A stretch of DNA of 64,000 nucleotides from Planctomycetaceae bacterium (GTDB lineage: Bacteria; Planctomycetota; Planctomycetia; Planctomycetales; Planctomycetaceae): assembly GCA_019636285.1 (NCBI GenBank), contig JAHBXV010000001.1, positions 186,001 to 250,000 of the forward strand. The letters run 5' to 3'. This document shows positions 21,292-30,745 of this stretch, in pieces. Position 1 is the first letter of the stretch. Each line of letters opens with the position of its first letter. A program made the position numbers and the translations under genes. A model generated the notes under the pieces. The model did no database searches, was not told where the DNA came from, and was given only the letters and a program-made list of their open reading frames with translations.

Positions 21292-21909
21292 TTAATTGCC
21301 GGTCGGCTCTCCGCCGGCACGCTGTTCGATCTCGAGCAGATGCTGCTTGAGAACAACGCCGCGCGGTGCTGAGAACCCGACCAACTGTCCGCAGCTTCCT
21401 ACCACGCGATGACAGGGCACCAGCAGCGGAACCTGATTGGTGGCCATCACCCGCCCGACGGCCCGCGCGGCCCCTGGACTCCCGACTTTCTTCGCGATTT
21501 CGCCATACGTGCGGGTTTCGCCGGGCGGAATGGCGCGCACGGCCTTGCGAACCTTCCGCTGAAACGGCGTTCCCGAGTCCGTGTCGATGGGAATCCGGTT
21601 GATGTCGACCGCCTCGCCATCGAGGAACCGCCGCAAGAGGTCGGCCGCCTCGTTGAGCCACGCAACCGGCTCCGACGAGGCGCCGTCCGTGCCCAAAGCT
21701 TGTCGGACATCGGCTTCCGAGCTTTGTCCCATGGTTGTCCGCGTGACGACACCCTGCTGCCCCCGCAGACCTACCCAGCCGCACGACGTGCGAACCACGG
21801 CGATCGAGGCCAACCCAACGGCGGAGCCTGATGCGACTAGGAGGGGGTTTTGACCGAGTTTGTCGCTCTGGTTAGACTTATGTTTCCGGCGAACCAATTG
21901 AGTGGTCAC
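21292..21909 (-). CDS. ogt: Methylated-DNA-[protein]-cysteine S-methyltransferase
   Basis: About 205 residues. The C-terminal half is a clear alkyltransferase domain with TPFQRKVRKAVRAIPPGETRTYGEIA, then VPLLVPCHRVVGS, whose Cys accepts the O6-alkyl group in a suicidal DNA repair reaction. The N-terminal half (VVRTSCGWVGLRG...GVV) fits the Ogt-type N-terminal domain. The start is uncertain: GTG at 21907-21909 has GGAGG just upstream, giving a 30-odd-residue basic extension, while TTG/GTG codons nearer the fold are also possible. It is 27 bases upstream of ligA and may share its transcript, linking two repair functions. Confidence 0.85.
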   Translation of the reverse strand: MTTQLVRRKHKSNQSDKLGQNPLLVASGSAVGLASIAVVRTSCGWVGLRGQQGVVTRTTMGQSSEADVRQALGTDGASSEPVAWLNEAADLLRRFLDGEAVDINRIPIDTDSGTPFQRKVRKAVRAIPPGETRTYGEIAKKVGSPGAARAVGRVMATNQVPLLVPCHRVVGSCGQLVGFSAPRGVVLKQHLLEIEQRAGGEPTGN

Positions 21910-22027
21910 GGAGCCTCCCGTCTGACAAGGACTGGCGGACGAAATTGGCGACATTCCCCGGCAATCTTCGCGGATGTCACGGATTTGACCGGACACATGC
22001 CCGAGTACCGGGGACAAGGAACCTTCG

Positions 22028-22771
22028 ATGATTGATTACGCGGCTCTGGCGGACGATTTCTACGTCAATCTGCATCTGAACACCGAGATGCAGCTCCCCG
22101 GCGCCCGCGAAACCGTTCTGGGCTTTTTCGAGCGGGTTCAGAAACAATATCCGACGATGCGGAATTTTTACACGCGCGACGAGGGTCACTTCGTTCTCGA
22201 AGAGGACAAGGATCAGCCGCAGCAGCGCTGGGTGACGCTGGAAGCTCGGCGAATTTGCAGTGGTTCGGCCAACCCCAATTCGCCCGATCAGGCCTTCGAA
22301 CAACATCGCCTGGTCATGCAACTGGTTCCCTACATGCTGTCGGTCAGCCCGCTCGACTGCGAGGCGCTCGATTACATGGTTGGCTTCGACTACACGTACC
22401 GCGGCAATCACGATGAGCTGGTCGCCGAGGTGCTGGGCGTGAGCCCGGCGCTGGAGGGGATGATTGATGTCCCTGGCTCGCAGATCCTCAATTACGAGCC
22501 ATCGATGACGATCGCGCTCGATGAATCGTGCCGTCGGCAGGCTCGGCTGCTCATCGAAACCCGCACGAATGCCTACCAGGTTCGGCGCGGGGAATTTCCC
22601 GAAGATCACATCAGCGTCTACTTCACCGTCCGACAATATGGCAGCCTCGATTCGCAATCGTCGTACGAGCAGGCGCTGGCCGAATTGCGGGAAACCTCAG
22701 AACACCTTCTGGAACGCTCGGTGGTCCAGCAGGTGTTGCGTCCGCTCCAGCAGGCGATTTCCGCCCGCTAG
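22028..22771 (+). CDS. Conserved protein of unknown function
   Basis: A 247-residue acidic soluble protein without a signal peptide or membrane segment. The N-terminal half contains LHLNTEMQLPGARETVLGFFERVQKQYP and the centre YMVGFDYTYRGNHDELVAEVLG; the C-terminal part ends in a helix (SSYEQALAELRETSEHLLERSVVQQVL). I do not recognise a named family. A good AAGGA precedes the ATG. It is divergent from the alkyltransferase and 75 bases upstream of the aminotransferase gene. Confidence 0.75.
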   Translation: MIDYAALADDFYVNLHLNTEMQLPGARETVLGFFERVQKQYPTMRNFYTRDEGHFVLEEDKDQPQQRWVTLEARRICSGSANPNSPDQAFEQHRLVMQLVPYMLSVSPLDCEALDYMVGFDYTYRGNHDELVAEVLGVSPALEGMIDVPGSQILNYEPSMTIALDESCRRQARLLIETRTNAYQVRRGEFPEDHISVYFTVRQYGSLDSQSSYEQALAELRETSEHLLERSVVQQVLRPLQQAISAR

Positions 22772-22846
22772 GCTCGTCGCGACATGTCCGGGTGCGGGCG
22801 ACTTCACGATTTCTGATCCCGTTCTTCACTCTCGAAAGACAGCAAC

Positions 22847-24112
22847 GTGAGCGTGCAACTGAGTTCGTTTGCCAAGTCGTTGACCGTCGAGACAGCTTTC
22901 AGCGTTCTGGCGGTCGCCAAGGGATTGAAGGCCAAGGGAAAAGACGTCGTTGAACTGGAAATCGGCGACAGCCCCTTCGACAGCACGGCTTCCGCGAAAT
23001 CGACCGGCGTCGAAGCGATACAGCAGAATCAGTCGCATTACTGCCCGTCGCCGGGTCTCCCTGTCTTTCGTGAAGCGGCGGCCAAGTTCGTCCGCGACGA
23101 ATTTGCCATTCCGGCCCAGGCCGAGAATGTCGTCGTCGGCCCCGGGGCCAAGGTCTTCGAGCAGTTCTTTTGCGAAGCGTTCCTCAACCCCGGCGATGGC
23201 GTGCTGGTCTTCAGCCCGTACTTCCCCACATATGTGCCCAACATTCTGCGTCGGGGTGCGCGACCGGTCTTTGCGTCGCTGAAGCAGGCCAACGAATTCC
23301 GCCCGCTGATCAGCGATATCGAGAACTTCCTGAAGACCGATCCCTCGCCGCGGGCCGTGTTCCTCAACTCGCCCCATAACCCGACCGGCGGCGTGATGAC
23401 TCGCGAGGACAACGAGGCCATCGCGAATCTGTTGCGAGGGAAAGACATCGCGATCTTCAGCGATGAGCCCTACTGCCACATGGCCTGGAAGGGTCGCCAC
23501 GAATCGATCCTGGCCCAGCCGGGAATGATGGATCAATCGGTCGCGGCTTACACCTTCAGCAAGAGCTACAGCATGTCGGGCTGGCGGCTCGGGTTCGCGG
23601 TCGCGGGAACGGCGATTGCCGAATCGATCAGCAAGATGATCAACACGACCCTCTCGTGCACGCCGCCGCTGGTGCAATTAGCGGGGAAGGCAGCTCTCGA
23701 ACGCGACGCCAAAGAGCGCGACGAGGTGATGCAGAAATTCCGCAAGAAGGTCGAACTGCTAACAGCCGGGCTGAACAAGATCGAGGGGATCAAAACGCTC
23801 GACCCGGCCGGGACGTTCTACGTGTTTCCGAACGTCGCGAGCATCTGCAACCGCCTGGGCATCACCAGCCATGGTCTGGCGCTCTACCTGCTCGAAGGAG
23901 CCGACGACCAGTTCGGCGTGGCCTGCCTGGGAGGCGAATGTTTTGGCGAGGCGGGGGGCGGGTTTCTGCGGTTCAGTTGCGCCGAGCCCGACGATCGCCT
24001 GGAACAAGCGCTCGCCTTCTTGCCGAAGGCGTTTGCCCGGACCGACCGCGTGACGGCTTATCTCGAAACACATCCACAGTTTCGACTGAAAGCTCCGTAT
24101 GCCGAAGCCTAG
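22847..24112 (+). CDS. Class I/II pyridoxal-phosphate aminotransferase
   Basis: A 421-residue fold-type I PLP enzyme. HYCPSPGLPVFREAAAKFV at the start of the large domain, NSPHNPTGGVMTRED for the conserved Asn that contacts PLP, FSDEPYCHMAW for the Asp/Tyr pair, and TFSKSYSMSGWRLGF with the Schiff-base lysine are all visible. A C-terminal RFSCAEPDDRLEQAL supplies the carboxylate-binding Arg. It probably transfers the amino group of an aromatic or branched-chain amino acid; specificity is not readable. The start is GTG at 22847. Confidence 0.92.
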   Translation: MSVQLSSFAKSLTVETAFSVLAVAKGLKAKGKDVVELEIGDSPFDSTASAKSTGVEAIQQNQSHYCPSPGLPVFREAAAKFVRDEFAIPAQAENVVVGPGAKVFEQFFCEAFLNPGDGVLVFSPYFPTYVPNILRRGARPVFASLKQANEFRPLISDIENFLKTDPSPRAVFLNSPHNPTGGVMTREDNEAIANLLRGKDIAIFSDEPYCHMAWKGRHESILAQPGMMDQSVAAYTFSKSYSMSGWRLGFAVAGTAIAESISKMINTTLSCTPPLVQLAGKAALERDAKERDEVMQKFRKKVELLTAGLNKIEGIKTLDPAGTFYVFPNVASICNRLGITSHGLALYLLEGADDQFGVACLGGECFGEAGGGFLRFSCAEPDDRLEQALAFLPKAFARTDRVTAYLETHPQFRLKAPYAEA

Positions 24113-24181
24113 TCGGCAGGGATGACAGGGATCGTCCACATCGATTGAAATGGATGTCTCATCGGGAGTCGTGGTCGCAGG

Positions 24182-24622
24182 ATGTCGTTACCTCACGATC
24201 CTCGCCGAAACGCCAGGGAATGGCGCTGGGGGGCCGTTTCGGTCCTGGTCATCTACTGGGTGATCATGTTCGCGGGAACGCACGCGCCGTCGTTCGGACC
24301 GCGCGGGACAGGCTATTCGGACGACGTGCTGCACTTTGCCGGCTTCGCGGGTCTCGGGTTCCTGTTGGGAATCTGCCTGGCGCCGCGCACCTGGAAGGGC
24401 GTCGTGGCCATCTGGCTGTTGTGCGTTGCCTATGGGGCGTTTGATGAATTGACACAGCCGCTCGTGGGTCGTGATCGCGAACTCACAGACTGGATTGCCG
24501 ATTGCTTCGGCGCGGGAATGGGGCTGGCACTCTCGTTCGCGGCTCGGGTCGTCTGGTCTCGCGGAAAACTCTGGATCGGGTCGCGCGGCACCTCCTCGCG
24601 GGCCTTTGCCGAAACCGAATGA
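24182..24622 (+). CDS. VanZ-like membrane protein
   Basis: A 146-residue membrane protein with about four transmembrane helices. Family hallmarks are SDDVLHFAGFAGLGFLLG (the conserved His after an acidic residue) and YGAFDELTQPLVGRDRELTDWIADCFGAGMG (the DE.xQ...GR...D pattern). VanZ-like proteins are small inner-membrane proteins of mostly unknown role; the founder affects teicoplanin sensitivity. The gene lies 69 bases downstream of the aminotransferase and 19 bases upstream of the mutase. Confidence 0.82.
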   Translation: MSLPHDPRRNAREWRWGAVSVLVIYWVIMFAGTHAPSFGPRGTGYSDDVLHFAGFAGLGFLLGICLAPRTWKGVVAIWLLCVAYGAFDELTQPLVGRDRELTDWIADCFGAGMGLALSFAARVVWSRGKLWIGSRGTSSRAFAETE

Positions 24623-24641
24623 CGTCTCGAAAGGATGCAGC

Positions 24642-25997
24642 ATGACGCAGCGGATTCTCAGTATCTCGGGACTGCGCGGAATCATCGGCGACGGTCTCGA
24701 TCCCGAGTATGTCACGCACTTCGCGGCGACGCTGGGAACGCTGGCGGGTCCGGGACCGATTGTCGTCGCGCGCGATGGTCGCGAAACCGGTCCGATGCTG
24801 TGGCATTCGGTGGTCGCCGGACTGATGGCAACTGGCCGGCGCGTGCTGGACCTGGGAATCGCATCGACGCCAACCTGCGGCGTGATGGTGCGGCACCTCG
24901 AGGCCGCCGGCGGGTTGCAGATGACCGCCAGCCACAATCCCCCCCCTTGGAATGGCCTCAAGCCCTTCCTGCCGGCCGGTTCGGTCTTCGATGCGGCAAC
25001 TGGTCAGAGCCTGCTTGCCGCGTTGGAACAGTCGCCAGCCTGGAAGGCGTTCGATGGCCTGGGCGAGGTCGAACGTGTCGACAACGCCAACGAAGTTCAT
25101 TTGGGAAAAATTCTGCCGCTCATCAATCTTGCAGCCATCCGCGGTCGTAAGCTGCGGGTTGTCTTGGACTGCAATCATGGTTCGGGTGGTGTGCTGGGAC
25201 CGGTCCTGCTCCGCGAACTGGGCTGTGACGTCACCGTGTTGGGGGAGACACCTGACGGAAAGTTCGAACATACCCCCGAGCCGCTCCGCGAGAATCTGAC
25301 CGGCCTAGTGGACGCCGTCCGAGAGCATTCCGCCGACGTCGGGTTTGCCCAGGATCCCGATGCCGACCGGCTCGCCATCGTCGACAATCGCGGCCGCTAC
25401 ATTGGCGAAGAATTGACGCTAGCCCTGTGCGCCGATCATCGGTTGAGCCAGCACAAGGGCCCGGTGGTCGTGAATGGCTCCACCAGCCGTGTGACAGCCG
25501 ACCTGGCCGAAAAGCATGGCTGCCCGTTCCATCGGTCGCATGTCGGCGAAGCCAATGTCGTTTCGCTGATGCGGCAGGTCGGCGCGGTGCTGGGGGGAGA
25601 AGGGAACGGCGGCATCATCGAACCGCGCGTGGGCTACGTGCGTGACAGCTTCGTCGGTATGGCCTATGTTCTCGACGCACTGGCGAGTCGAGATGGTACA
25701 CTCGCCGACTGGGTCGACACCCTGCCCAAGTATTCAATCGTGAAGGACAAGGTGACCTGTCCGCAGTCAGCGGTTGCCCCCGCGTGCCGTGCGCTGGTCG
25801 AGAAGTTCACCGACGCGCGAGCCACCGAAGGCGATGGCCTGCGGCTCGACTGGAATGACTCGTGGGTGCAGGTCCGGGCGAGTAACACGGAGCCCATCAT
25901 TCGCGTGATCGCCGAAGCCCCGCGCGACGAAACCGCCCGGCAACTCTGTCAGTCGGCACTCGACATCGTCCGCCAGGTGGCGAGCGCCGCTTCGTAA
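24642..25997 (+). CDS. Phosphohexomutase, GlmM-type
   Basis: A 451-residue alpha-D-phosphohexomutase. The phosphoserine loop is MTASHNPPPWNGLK (Ser97), the metal loop DPDADRLAIV, the sugar-specificity loop GEGNGGIIEP and the phosphate-binding loop RASNTEPIIRV. The short SISGLRGIIG opening and total length fit phosphoglucosamine mutase-like enzymes of UDP-GlcNAc synthesis better than phosphoglucomutase, but glucosamine versus glucose/mannose specificity is not certain. The ATG at 24642 follows AAGGA; an in-frame upstream extension is a shadow inside the VanZ gene. The last 49 bases overlap the convergent mobA gene. Confidence 0.9.
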   Translation: MTQRILSISGLRGIIGDGLDPEYVTHFAATLGTLAGPGPIVVARDGRETGPMLWHSVVAGLMATGRRVLDLGIASTPTCGVMVRHLEAAGGLQMTASHNPPPWNGLKPFLPAGSVFDAATGQSLLAALEQSPAWKAFDGLGEVERVDNANEVHLGKILPLINLAAIRGRKLRVVLDCNHGSGGVLGPVLLRELGCDVTVLGETPDGKFEHTPEPLRENLTGLVDAVREHSADVGFAQDPDADRLAIVDNRGRYIGEELTLALCADHRLSQHKGPVVVNGSTSRVTADLAEKHGCPFHRSHVGEANVVSLMRQVGAVLGGEGNGGIIEPRVGYVRDSFVGMAYVLDALASRDGTLADWVDTLPKYSIVKDKVTCPQSAVAPACRALVEKFTDARATEGDGLRLDWNDSWVQVRASNTEPIIRVIAEAPRDETARQLCQSALDIVRQVASAAS

Positions 25998-26584
25998 TCC
26001 TCGGGCGTATTGATATTGGCCAGAGCGTAGAGTTGCGGATCGATCCGCTGCAAATCCTCGAATGGAACGAGCCGTGTTCGCAGATGGGACACCACCGCGC
26101 GAAGCCGTCGTACTCCAGCGGCGACAAGTTCTTGAACGGGCCGCGCGCAAGCGGCTGGACGATAGACGGCCGTCAGCGGACGAGGCAGGCCGTCCTCACC
26201 GGTCAACATGACCGCGTCGAAAGTCTCCAGTCGCTCGAAAAGTTCGCGAACCACGATCCCCGGCAGGAGGGGATTGTCGCAGCCTGTCAGGAAGACCGCG
26301 TCCGCCGTGCCCATAAGTTCTGACACTGTCAGGCCCAGCGCCACCAACGGCCCCTCGTGCTGGCTCTCATCCCGCAAAATCCGCACGGTCGGCGGCAAGT
26401 CTCCAAGGGACTGCTCAGCAGCTGCCACGGCTACCCGCTCATCGACGATCGGCTCCAGCGTCTCCAGGATGTGAGCCAGGAACGTCCGTCCTCCCCACGC
26501 AAGCTGTGCCTTGGCCTGGCCCATGCGCCGGGAGGCGCCGCCGCAAAGAACCACACCGGCCCGCTTCATCCTTAGCGCGTTCAT
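25949..26584 (-). CDS. mobA: Molybdenum cofactor guanylyltransferase
   Basis: A 211-residue nucleotidyltransferase that attaches GMP to molybdopterin to form the MGD cofactor. The N-terminal GTP-binding signature is VVLCGGASRRMGQAKAQLAWGG, followed by LRDESQHEGPLVALGLT and the metal-site FLTGCDNPLL. ANINTPEDYEAA closes the domain as in other MobA proteins. The start codon overlaps the upstream GNAT gene stop (ATGA), so the two are translationally coupled. The 3' end overlaps the convergent mutase gene by 49 bases, unusually long for a convergent pair. Confidence 0.88.
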   Translation of the reverse strand: MNALRMKRAGVVLCGGASRRMGQAKAQLAWGGRTFLAHILETLEPIVDERVAVAAAEQSLGDLPPTVRILRDESQHEGPLVALGLTVSELMGTADAVFLTGCDNPLLPGIVVRELFERLETFDAVMLTGEDGLPRPLTAVYRPAACARPVQELVAAGVRRLRAVVSHLRTRLVPFEDLQRIDPQLYALANINTPEDYEAALATWRTMSSAD

Positions 26585-27066
26585 GGCAGCGACCCGCCGG
26601 GCTCTAAATTGGGAACGTCGCGCCAGACCGACTCCATCACCTGATAGCCAGCCGGGACCATTCCCAATCGGTGGTACGTCTCGATGGCAGACTGATTGTG
26701 GTGTTCGACGTAAAGACGGAGTCCCACGACGTCGGAATCACGCCGCGCGAGGTTTTCCACATGGCGATAGAGGGCGCGGAATACCCCCTGACCGCGGCAT
26801 TCGGGCCAGACGTAAACGCTCTGTAGCCACCAGAAATCGCCGTTGCGCCAATCGCTCCATTCACGAGTGTGCAGCATTTGACCAGCTACGCGGCCATGAC
26901 TAATCGCGAGGAAATACTGGCCTCGAGACGGATCCGACAGAAGTCGACGAACCCCGGCTGCGACCACATCCGGGTCGAGTCGTTTCCGCTCGGTTTCCCA
27001 GGCCAGACGCTGGTTACCGTCGACAAGGTAGGGGTGATCAGCCATCTCGGCAGGCCGCACCGTCAT
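26581..27066 (-). CDS. GNAT-family N-acetyltransferase
   Basis: A 161-residue acetyl-CoA-dependent acyltransferase. The acetyl-CoA-binding motif A is LQSVYVWPECRGQGVFRALYRHV (R/QxxGxG/A-type), followed by GLRLYVEHHNQSAIETYHRLGM for motif B. The start MTVRPAEMADHPYL at 27064-27066 matches where such proteins begin; the frame is open to an ATG at 27135. It precedes mobA with a 4-base overlap. The acceptor is unknown. Confidence 0.85.
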   Translation of the reverse strand: MTVRPAEMADHPYLVDGNQRLAWETERKRLDPDVVAAGVRRLLSDPSRGQYFLAISHGRVAGQMLHTREWSDWRNGDFWWLQSVYVWPECRGQGVFRALYRHVENLARRDSDVVGLRLYVEHHNQSAIETYHRLGMVPAGYQVMESVWRDVPNLEPGGSLP

Positions 27067-27374
27067 CGTGTTCAAGAACTTCTCCCGGAAATTTCCCCTA
27101 CCGAAATGTGGCCTCGACTCGCCGTGAAACGCCATGTCACTGCCGCTTTGGAGCGGATCGCGTCATCGCGCTCACTCGACGACATCGAACAACCTGAACG
27201 CGAAGTGTGAATTGTCGGAGGAGGGACCGCAATCGGCAAAGTTTGCCGACTCAACTTGGCGATATTAGGCAACACAGGGAGAGTGCTCATTCGGGGAAGG
27301 ATTTGCCGCCCCTTGTTCCCTGCTCCCATCGATGGGGGCAGTTTGTTCGGGTCTGTTTTCTCGGAGAGAACAAC

Positions 27375-28616
27375 GTGTATACCTCTGAAGCCGCCCAGCT
27401 TCGATCTCTTGAGTCGCAACTGCGCGATCAGTATCGATTCAGTTGGGCCATGTTGATTGTCGGGATTACGACGGGATTGCTGGGAATGCACTTCCTGGTT
27501 TCCCGTCCCATGATGCAGGAGATGTCGCGGGTCAAACGCGACCTCGCCATGGTGGAATCGCGGATGCTGGAACTGGCCGGAACCGGCCAGGAAGTGTGGG
27601 AAGCGAACAGCCTGCTCGCCAGCCTGCGAGCCCAGCAGAACCAGTTGGCCGAAGCTCGCCGCTCGCTCGAAGCGATTCGCAACTTCCGGGTGAATGTGGA
27701 ATTGGAAGCTGAAAATGTCGCCGCGGCCCGCGAATCGCTGACCGCCGTCGCCGAGTTGCAGTCGAGCCTGATCGAGCAGAAAGTAGCCATCGACGAAGCG
27801 CGTCGAATCGCCGACAGCAGCCTGGCCGCCATCAAGTCGCTGGAAAAGCGGCTGCTGGATCAGGAGCCCTCGCATGGCGTCGCGATGACGGCGGCCAGCC
27901 AGCTCATCGAACTCAAGAAGCTGATCCGTGACGAATCGAACGACATCGACCTGGTCGAACTGTCGGCTCGCCGACTGATGGATATGGGGCGTCAGCTTCG
28001 CGAACAGATCGACGGGCTCGATCAGTCGCAGCTTGGCCTCGGCGGACTGGCTTCGCTGAAGACGATGATTCTTGACGCCGCCGCGAACGTGGAAGTGGCC
28101 CGGGTCGTTGGCGACGAACTGATCGGCCTGCAGGACGATCTGGCCAACGCCGGACAGGTGGAAGCCGCCCGCGGCCGCGCCAACGAACTGATGGCTCTCA
28201 ACCAGGATCTGATGGCATCCGACATGAACCTGGTGACCGCCCGTAACAACTTCGACCAACTCATCGCGATGCGAGACGCCCTGGCTGGCCAGACGACCGC
28301 GATTGTCGACGCGGTCAACACGCTCGAAATCCTCTCCGCGTTTCGCGAAGAATTCATGACCCAGGTCCAGGTTCTCGGCGAGATGCGCCGCAGCCTGACG
28401 GACATCGCCCTGCTGGAATCGACCTACGCCCGAGCCGTGCGGGCTCTCCAGCCCCTCACGGAACTGGCGAATCTGAAGAATCTCAGCGACCAGGAAATCC
28501 GCGAAGCCGCCCGCAACATCCTCGACACCCGCTCCGGCCGCATCGCGAATCTTCCCGAGAAGACGACGAACACCGAGCCGAAGGCCGAAGTCCCGATGCC
28601 GATTGACGCTGAATAA
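27375..28616 (+). CDS. Membrane-anchored coiled-coil protein
   Basis: A 413-residue protein with one N-terminal transmembrane helix (about residues 24-43, FSWAMLIVGITTGLLGMHFL) and then long heptad-patterned helices running to about residue 380, such as VKRDLAMVESRMLELAG and LEKRLLDQEPSHG. The C-terminal tail is Pro/Glu-rich. It therefore probably projects a rod into the periplasm or along the membrane. The GTG at 27375 has GGAGA at good spacing; further upstream frame is not coding-like. No enzymatic motif is present and no family name is offered. Confidence 0.78.
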   Translation: MYTSEAAQLRSLESQLRDQYRFSWAMLIVGITTGLLGMHFLVSRPMMQEMSRVKRDLAMVESRMLELAGTGQEVWEANSLLASLRAQQNQLAEARRSLEAIRNFRVNVELEAENVAAARESLTAVAELQSSLIEQKVAIDEARRIADSSLAAIKSLEKRLLDQEPSHGVAMTAASQLIELKKLIRDESNDIDLVELSARRLMDMGRQLREQIDGLDQSQLGLGGLASLKTMILDAAANVEVARVVGDELIGLQDDLANAGQVEAARGRANELMALNQDLMASDMNLVTARNNFDQLIAMRDALAGQTTAIVDAVNTLEILSAFREEFMTQVQVLGEMRRSLTDIALLESTYARAVRALQPLTELANLKNLSDQEIREAARNILDTRSGRIANLPEKTTNTEPKAEVPMPIDAE

Positions 28617-28664
28617 GGTCGACGAATGACCGAATGGTCAGAGGCTTGAGTCAGACATAACGAG

Positions 28665-28696
28665 GACCGCAAGAGCACTTCTCTCGCGGTCTTTTT
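28665..28696 (+). terminator. Rho-independent terminator
   Basis: GACCGC (28665-28670) pairs with GCGGTC (28686-28691), extended by AGAG/CTCT inside, and is followed at once by TTTTT. It lies 48 bases after the coiled-coil gene stop and should end that transcript. Confidence 0.85.
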
Positions 28697-28798
28697 CATT
28701 TGGATCCAACAAATCGCCGTTCTACGTCTTGGCCGACGCTGGTATTGTTATCTCGATTGTTCCCACTCAATCAATCGTCCGGAAACCAGGAGTCGACG

Positions 28799-29281
28799 AT
28801 GACGATTCGAGCCATAGCTGTCTTGGCAATTATCTCCCTCTGCGGAACAGACCTTCTTGCCAAGCAAAACGTGCCCGGAAACGGAGAACGGATTGTTCTC
28901 CAATTGTCCGGTAACCTCGCGAAGGAGTATGGACGCCGTACCGGTGCTTCGCAGAACGTCCTGAATGATCCCGGCCTGCGGATTGAGATTGTGGCCACCG
29001 TGGTACTAGCACTTGCCGACGGTCAGGTTCGCATCGAGCACTCATGCCCCGTCGGAGAAAACGGCAAACTGGCCCGCCTCATCACACTGATGGCAACCGT
29101 TTCACCAGACAAAATAACGAGTAGCGAAACACCGAGCGGCACGATTGTGTTTGCTTCGCCCGGAGATGGTGCGTCTCAGACTTTGACTGTAGCGGCATCG
29201 AGAATATTTCGGACGGAACTGTCGGATCTCAAAGGCGTCACGCTGCGTACATGGTCGCTTGTTGAAGAGATTGGCAAGTGA
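28799..29281 (+). CDS. Small secreted protein of unknown function
   Basis: A 160-residue protein with a signal peptide (MTIRAIAVLAIISLCGTDLLA). The mature region contains RIVLQLSGNLAKEYGRR and IVATVVLALADGQVRIEHSC and looks like a single beta-rich domain. The ATG at 28799 has AGGAG seven bases upstream. It opens a patch of small genes (to about 31.6 kb) with no evident pathway link and accessory character. Confidence 0.65.
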   Translation: MTIRAIAVLAIISLCGTDLLAKQNVPGNGERIVLQLSGNLAKEYGRRTGASQNVLNDPGLRIEIVATVVLALADGQVRIEHSCPVGENGKLARLITLMATVSPDKITSSETPSGTIVFASPGDGASQTLTVAASRIFRTELSDLKGVTLRTWSLVEEIGK

Positions 29282-29396
29282 GGCCATATCGAACGTGCTG
29301 ATGAACAAGCGAAAGTATCTGAGGACTGCGTCGCGGCTTGTATACCCCCATGTTTTTTCTTTCGCTCGACATTCCTGAAATCAGACGCAACGGCAG

Positions 29397-29798
29397 ATGT
29401 ACGAGTTGACCGACGCGGACAGGATCTGGAATCGAGCTTGTGGCGACGACCCGCTACGCGCGTTGCCCGGCGATCGCGCGCTTGTTGATCTGCTGTACGC
29501 ACACGGACTCACGATGAATGGAGGAGTACTGCATGCGGTCGAGTGTATGACCGTCGAGGAACAATTGGACGCGGAATGCGGGTTTCGATACTTTGGATTT
29601 GATGACGTCGCATCACTGCTATCCCGCGCGAGAGAGATCTTCGAAGCAAGTGACGATCTCGGAAAGCATGAACAGCAATTGGATTACGAATACGCTCAAT
29701 TCATCCCGTCTGACAGTTCACTTGTTGAGCAATTCGAAAGTCGGTTGAAATCCAAGCCGCAGGACTTTGAGATGCTCCGTCCAAAGGACAGAGATTAA
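29397..29798 (+). CDS. DUF4375 (DMP19)-like protein
   Basis: A 133-residue soluble protein. GDRALVDLLYAHGLTMNGGVLHAVE followed by FRYFGFDDVASLLSRAREIF and LDYEYAQFIPSDSSLVEQFE resembles DUF4375/DMP19-type proteins, often found as small orphan genes with immunity- or accessory-like distribution. The assignment rests on pattern recognition only. The ribosome site is weak. The next gene is also a small accessory family (DUF1877). Confidence 0.6.
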   Translation: MYELTDADRIWNRACGDDPLRALPGDRALVDLLYAHGLTMNGGVLHAVECMTVEEQLDAECGFRYFGFDDVASLLSRAREIFEASDDLGKHEQQLDYEYAQFIPSDSSLVEQFESRLKSKPQDFEMLRPKDRD

Positions 29799-29922
29799 GT
29801 ATCTGCTCCGCACCTACGACAGACTGAAGAGCTTTCGGCGCCATTCCGGATATTTACGGAGCGAGACTCGTCCCGGTGATGATCCTGCTCGCTCGCCTGA
29901 AAAATAGGAATCGAGGCGCATT

Positions 29923-30414
29923 ATGGCTTGTCGAGGCGTTTTCTTCGCAATTTCGGATGAGCAAGCCGCCGCCCTGCTCGCCGCCAACGGAGACGATAGC
30001 CTCATGGCGGTAATCGCGGCCATTGAAGAGGATTGGGACGAAGACAACCTGTCGGAGTGCGATAAATCCTGGGACGCACTCCATCGAGCCCTCACCGACG
30101 GAAGGCTGGAGTACGGCAACGGTGAGTATCCGTTCAGCCACTGCGTGCTTGGGCCCCGGCAACTGCACGAGGGCGACGACTATATCGTCTCTTACGTCTC
30201 TCCCGACCAGGTGCGAGACGTAGCTGCGGCACTCCAGCCTCTCACCGAGGAGTGGTTTCAGGAGCGGTATCGATCAATAGTGCCCAAGGACTATGCTCCC
30301 GAGTACGGGGTGGAGGACCAGCAGTACACGTGGGACTGGTTCCAAGGCGTACGCGAACTCTACACGAAGGCAGCCGAGCGGGGCCGATCCGTGGTCTTCA
30401 CGGTGGATCAGTAG
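29923..30414 (+). CDS. DUF1877 (YfbM-like) family protein
   Basis: A 163-residue protein matching the DUF1877 pattern: MACRGVFFAISDEQAAALL at the start, CDKSWDALHRALTDG in the middle, YVSPDQVRDVAAALQPLTEEWFQERY, and the C-terminal FQGVRELYTKAAERGRSVVFTVDQ. Family members (for example E. coli YfbM) are small soluble proteins of unknown function with a patchy distribution. The gene stands alone in a region of small accessory genes. Confidence 0.78.
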   Translation: MACRGVFFAISDEQAAALLAANGDDSLMAVIAAIEEDWDEDNLSECDKSWDALHRALTDGRLEYGNGEYPFSHCVLGPRQLHEGDDYIVSYVSPDQVRDVAAALQPLTEEWFQERYRSIVPKDYAPEYGVEDQQYTWDWFQGVRELYTKAAERGRSVVFTVDQ

Positions 30415-30605
30415 CTCCGCAGCGTAACGACCATCGCTTGCATGACGCGAAAGCCGATTGAACAACTGAAAAGCGTCAGGCTTTCCGTTTCCCCAAACTC
30501 CTCGCAACCCGCACGTTCGCACGAGTTCGAAATCGCAGCCGCATCCCTACGCTTTACGCCAACTCGCTGTTGAAAAGAACCGGGATCCTGCGAGCGCCCT
30601 CATCG

Positions 30606-30630
30606 GAAACCGGCAGAAATTGCCGGTTTC
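30606..30630. repeat. Perfect 10-bp inverted repeat in a 331-base gap
   Basis: GAAACCGGCA (30606-30615) and TGCCGGTTTC (30621-30630) form a perfect stem with a five-base loop. It sits in the 30415-30745 gap between the DUF1877 gene and the beta-helix gene. No U-run follows, so it may be a transcript-end structure or a protein-binding palindrome. I see nothing else notable in the gap. Confidence 0.5.
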
Positions 30631-30745
30631 GAGTCATTCGTCGAGCCGACCGATGACGAATTTCCACGACAACGGACTTCTGTCGCCGAGCTGTCCCGCC
30701 TGGAGCGGCCAGGTCATGACAGCGCGATCCGTGGAGAAAACACCG

